A stretch of 64,000 nt of DNA from Tessaracoccus bendigoensis DSM 12906 (GTDB taxonomy: Bacteria; Actinomycetota; Actinomycetes; Propionibacteriales; Propionibacteriaceae). The DNA is taken from contig NZ_FQZG01000006.1 of NCBI RefSeq assembly GCF_900141915.1, positions 1 through 64,000 of the forward strand. Direction: 5' to 3'. The notes under the pieces were generated by a model. That model had not been told where the DNA came from. It ran no database searches and was given only the letters and a program-made list of their open reading frames with translations. Each line of letters starts with the position of its first letter. The stretch's first letter is position 1. Below, in pieces: positions 61,262 to 64,000 of this stretch. A program made the translations under genes and the position numbers.

Positions 61262-63955
61262 CTAACCTTTCGATAGTGCTGCCACCGGGATCGGCTGGGT
61301 GCCGAGGTTGCCCGAGTAGTCCGTCAGCTCGACGACAAGGTGGCCGTCGAGGCTGGTAAGGGGGCGCGGGTCCTGGAGGCCGGCGTTGCTGGCGTCGCCC
61401 CGGGTCACCGAGAGCAACTCGACGTCTGAGCCGTCCTCGCGCACGTGCGTTACGCGCAGCTTCCACCAGTCACGCGGGCTGGGCGAGTGAACCACCAGCG
61501 CCCCGTCGACCAGCTCGAGATCGGAGAGGGGCAGCGGGGCTGCGACGGTGTCGCGGGTGTGTCCGCGCACCACGATTCCGGTCGACTCACCTTCGGGGGT
61601 CAGCGTCAGGTCGAAGAGGTGCCCTTCAGCGACGGGCACCGGCACACTCGCCTGCCCGACCGCCAGCGGCACCTCGACCTCAAACGGCCCACGCAGGCGC
61701 GGATCGGGCTCGTCGACCAGCGCGACGCTCACGCGGCACCGGCGTCGATCGTCGACGGCAGGGTCCCACCTCACGTCGACCAGCCCGGGCCTTGCGGCCT
61801 GCACCAGGAGCCCCGAGGCGGTCGGCGCCTCCTCAATCCGCAGGTCACTTGGGAAGGCGGCGAAGTCGTGCGTGAGGGTCACGGGCGCAGAAAGCGCACC
61901 GTCCTTGGCGATGGCCCTCAGCTCATAGCGCACCAGAGCATCGGTGGGCGCACGCTTTGCGTAGGCGCGCTCCGCGTAGCCCTGATAGAGGTGTCGGGCG
62001 GACCCGTCGCCGCCGATCGCGGTCAGGAGATAGCCGTCGACGTCACCGAAGGGGGCAAGTTCCCATTCGGCCTTGAGCTGCCTGTCCGCGTAGACGGCGG
62101 TCAGCTCGAATCCGCGCGGGGCGGCCGGGGCTGCGGCCCCGGACGAGATCGCGATCTGCCCCACGTTGACCTGGTAGCCGACGGCTGGCGCGAACTGTAG
62201 GCCGATGGTTGCCAGGCGTCGACCGGCGAACCGGTCGAGCGGCACCTCGACCGTCGTCCACCCGATCGACGTGGAGGTCACGGGGAGGTCGACGACGACG
62301 GGGGTGTGCGGGTCGTCGGCGAAGACGAGCAGCAGCCCCGGAGCCGGATCTTCCGCACCGCTCTTGCGCAGGGTGAGCCTGGCGGTCGTGGAGCCGCCGA
62401 TGTTCAGGTCCGTCTTGAACAGGCGCAGGGTTGTGGTGGCCGTGATGTCGCCGTGGATCACCAGCGAGCTGCCGCCGAACCAGGCGCCGATACCGAAGAA
62501 CGGTGCCTCGACCTCCCGACCCGAGGCGTCGCGTCGGGGCTGCCAGGGGCCGTAGTCGAAGTCGACACCTGGCCGTGCGCCGTCGGTGTCGATCCACCAC
62601 TGCCAGCTGGGCAGGAGCGACTGGGAACCGATGTCGCCCCACTGCCCGCCCGTGACCTCACCGTCGTCGTACCAGGCCATGCCGTGGCCGGTGTTGAAGG
62701 TCGAGTGGAAGTCGGTGCCGCCGATGACGGAGCGCTCGGGGGTGAAGTCGGCGACCCCGACCCAGCCGGACGCGTCGTCGACGCCGACCTCGGGGCGCGA
62801 TGCGCCCTGCTGTTTCCCGGTCCTCGTGGGGTCGGCGCGCACCCCTGAGAAGAACATGCGCTCACGCTCGGTGACCATCCACTGGTAAGGCTCCTGCTGC
62901 ATGAGCGGCGGGTCGCCTTGGCCCCGGGTCGCGGCGAGTCCCTCGTCCAGCCCCATCTGGTAGTAGTCGCTCGGTGTAAACAGCGCGACGGACCCGCGCG
63001 GGTTGCGTGTGCCCGCCGCGTAGAGCATCGGCAGGTCCGCGAGCGACGGGTGGGCGCCGGACAGCTTGCCCATGCAGGCTTCCACGCCGAAGAACAGGCT
63101 GTCGAACGGGTCGACCCCGGTTGCCGCGGCGTGGTTCAGCGACCGGTCGACGTCCTCGGACCATTCGTAGTTCACGAAGACCGAGTCGTGGATCTGGCCG
63201 TTGGCCTCGTCCCGTAGCCAGGCGGCTTTGGCCTCGTCGTAGAAGCTGTTCTGGTCGTACCACTGCGTGTACAGCCCCCGGGCGGTGAGCTCTGCCATGA
63301 AGGGTTTGAACTCCGAGTCGTCGCCGTGTTCCTCCTGGTTCAGGAAGTAGCTGTCGAAGCCGCAGTACGCCGCCAGTTCCACGAGCTTCTCGAGGATCAC
63401 GTAGCCGTTGGTGTCGGGGTCGCGCAGGAAGGTCTCGTGGAACGTCAGGCCCGGTCGGAAGTCCGGGTCGAAATAGATCGTGCCGATCGACCTGACGCCG
63501 TTGCGGTGCGCCGCATCCGTGTAGGCCGGGTTCGGGATGTTGACGATGCCGAACTCGAAGCCCCGGTTTCGCCAGTGGCTTGTTTCGGGGTCGTAGAGCG
63601 CCGACGGCGTGTCTGCGGTCGCCGCGCCGTGCCATGGGCTGAAGTAGTCGACGTAACCCCAGAAGTTGAGGGCGTGGTTGCAGAAGTCGTCGTTGGCCAT
63701 TGCGGTGTCGAAGAACGCGTTGCCGTAGTCGGCCTGCATCAACATCACCTGGGCATGGCCGTCGAGCGACGGGTCGGCCTGCGTTTCGCGCAGTGCCGCG
63801 ATCCGTGGCTGCAACGGAACCCGGGACCTCAGGAAGGCCGCGTGTGGGTCGGCCTCCGGGGTCCAGTCACGGATCTCCTGGATTCGGTATCCGGAGAATC
63901 GGGGCTGGGCCGAGGCGAGGGCCTTGTCCTCCTTTGGCGGCACGCAGTCGGCCAT
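61262..63955 (-). CDS. Glycoside hydrolase family 85 endo-beta-N-acetylglucosaminidase
   Basis: An 897-residue GH85 enzyme that cuts between the two GlcNAc residues of N-glycans (as Endo-A, Endo-D). The catalytic Asn206/Glu208 pair lies in YFLNQEEHG. The GH85 barrel occupies about residues 30-420, then beta-rich accessory domains: a galactose-binding-like module (about 430-600) and fibronectin-like repeats. No signal peptide is seen, and an in-frame stop sits just upstream of ATG 63955, so the start cannot move far. Usual GH85 enzymes are secreted, so a cytosolic location here would be unusual. It precedes GH20 by 2 bp in one operon. Confidence 0.92.
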   Translation of the reverse strand: MADCVPPKEDKALASAQPRFSGYRIQEIRDWTPEADPHAAFLRSRVPLQPRIAALRETQADPSLDGHAQVMLMQADYGNAFFDTAMANDDFCNHALNFWGYVDYFSPWHGAATADTPSALYDPETSHWRNRGFEFGIVNIPNPAYTDAAHRNGVRSIGTIYFDPDFRPGLTFHETFLRDPDTNGYVILEKLVELAAYCGFDSYFLNQEEHGDDSEFKPFMAELTARGLYTQWYDQNSFYDEAKAAWLRDEANGQIHDSVFVNYEWSEDVDRSLNHAAATGVDPFDSLFFGVEACMGKLSGAHPSLADLPMLYAAGTRNPRGSVALFTPSDYYQMGLDEGLAATRGQGDPPLMQQEPYQWMVTERERMFFSGVRADPTRTGKQQGASRPEVGVDDASGWVGVADFTPERSVIGGTDFHSTFNTGHGMAWYDDGEVTGGQWGDIGSQSLLPSWQWWIDTDGARPGVDFDYGPWQPRRDASGREVEAPFFGIGAWFGGSSLVIHGDITATTTLRLFKTDLNIGGSTTARLTLRKSGAEDPAPGLLLVFADDPHTPVVVDLPVTSTSIGWTTVEVPLDRFAGRRLATIGLQFAPAVGYQVNVGQIAISSGAAAPAAPRGFELTAVYADRQLKAEWELAPFGDVDGYLLTAIGGDGSARHLYQGYAERAYAKRAPTDALVRYELRAIAKDGALSAPVTLTHDFAAFPSDLRIEEAPTASGLLVQAARPGLVDVRWDPAVDDRRRCRVSVALVDEPDPRLRGPFEVEVPLAVGQASVPVPVAEGHLFDLTLTPEGESTGIVVRGHTRDTVAAPLPLSDLELVDGALVVHSPSPRDWWKLRVTHVREDGSDVELLSVTRGDASNAGLQDPRPLTSLDGHLVVELTDYSGNLGTQPIPVAALSKG

Positions 63956-63963
63956 GGTCGCCC

Positions 63964-64000
63964 CTACTGCTCGTCAGGCTTCGGGTCGGGGCTGCCGCCG
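63964..64000 (-). CDS. 3' end of a gene upstream of GH85 (partial)
   Basis: On the minus strand the window edge enters a frame reading GGSPDPKPDEQ and ending with TAG at 63966-63964, 8 bp before the GH85 ATG. The tight spacing suggests the same operon. Too little is visible to assign a product, and it could be chance. Confidence 0.4.
   Translation of the reverse strand, partial: GGSPDPKPDEQ

Noticed and set aside
1-64000. Insertion sequences, integrases, phage genes or tRNA-bordered islands
   Set aside because: I looked for transposase DDE/HUH motifs, integrase signatures and att-like duplications and found none. The accessory character is confined to small repeats and the glycan region.

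Overview
This is a high-GC chromosomal window with short intergenic gaps and many 4-8 bp start/stop overlaps, typical of Actinomycetota. The DUF6049 gene followed by a MurJ-pseudokinase fusion (the Rv3909-Rv3910 arrangement of mycobacteria), a DLW-39 miniprotein, a mycothiol-nitroreductase-like DsbA protein and several apparently leaderless genes all fit that phylum. A relative of the Propionibacteriaceae (Tessaracoccus-like) is my best guess, but this is inference from content only. No rRNA, tRNA, CRISPR array, transposase or phage gene was found.

Layout. 0.15-4.3 kb: a receptor Ser/Thr kinase, then a MarR regulator translationally coupled to a DHA2 drug exporter. 4.3-7.6 kb: efeUOB iron uptake operon with a candidate DtxR/IdeR box. 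7.7-13.5 kb: DUF6049 protein and MurJ-pseudokinase (cell wall), then a TM2 protein. 13.7-17.4 kb: PaiB-like FMN protein, a LigD-type polymerase-ligase, and repeat-rich spacers. 17.5-21 kb: TetR / ABC-like ATPase / YhgE-Pip module. 21-23.7 kb: NhaC-like antiporter and an MFS carrier. 23.8-26.2 kb: glpF-glpK. 27.6-33.4 kb: a second TetR / YhgE-Pip module, in which a degenerate ABC-like domain is fused to the C-terminus of an MMPL transporter. 33.7-41.6 kb: metallo-hydrolase, galE, a symporter, DLW-39, a NarL-type two-component system, an MFS carrier and TerC. 41.8-53.7 kb: a class B PBP, an SMR pair, a DUF885 peptidase, an acyltransferase, an extensin-like lipoprotein, flavodoxin and DsbA-like redox proteins, a sirtuin, DUF808, and an F420-reductase-like/MarR pair. 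54.2-60.2 kb: a peptide-type ABC importer carrying three separate lesions. 60.2-64 kb (opposite strand): GH20 and GH85 glycosidases for N-glycan breakdown, without visible signal peptides.

Two features stand out. First, the two YhgE/Pip modules use related nucleotide-binding-like domains in different architectures, one free and one fused to an RND/MMPL pump and stripped of its Walker A lysine. Second, several families of dispersed short palindromic elements (about 60-90 bp) occupy gene 3' ends. One family shows a compensatory change in both arms, suggesting that the folded structure is under selection. The glycosidase/importer region looks like a host- or plant-glycoprotein scavenging locus whose importer is either decaying or mis-sequenced.
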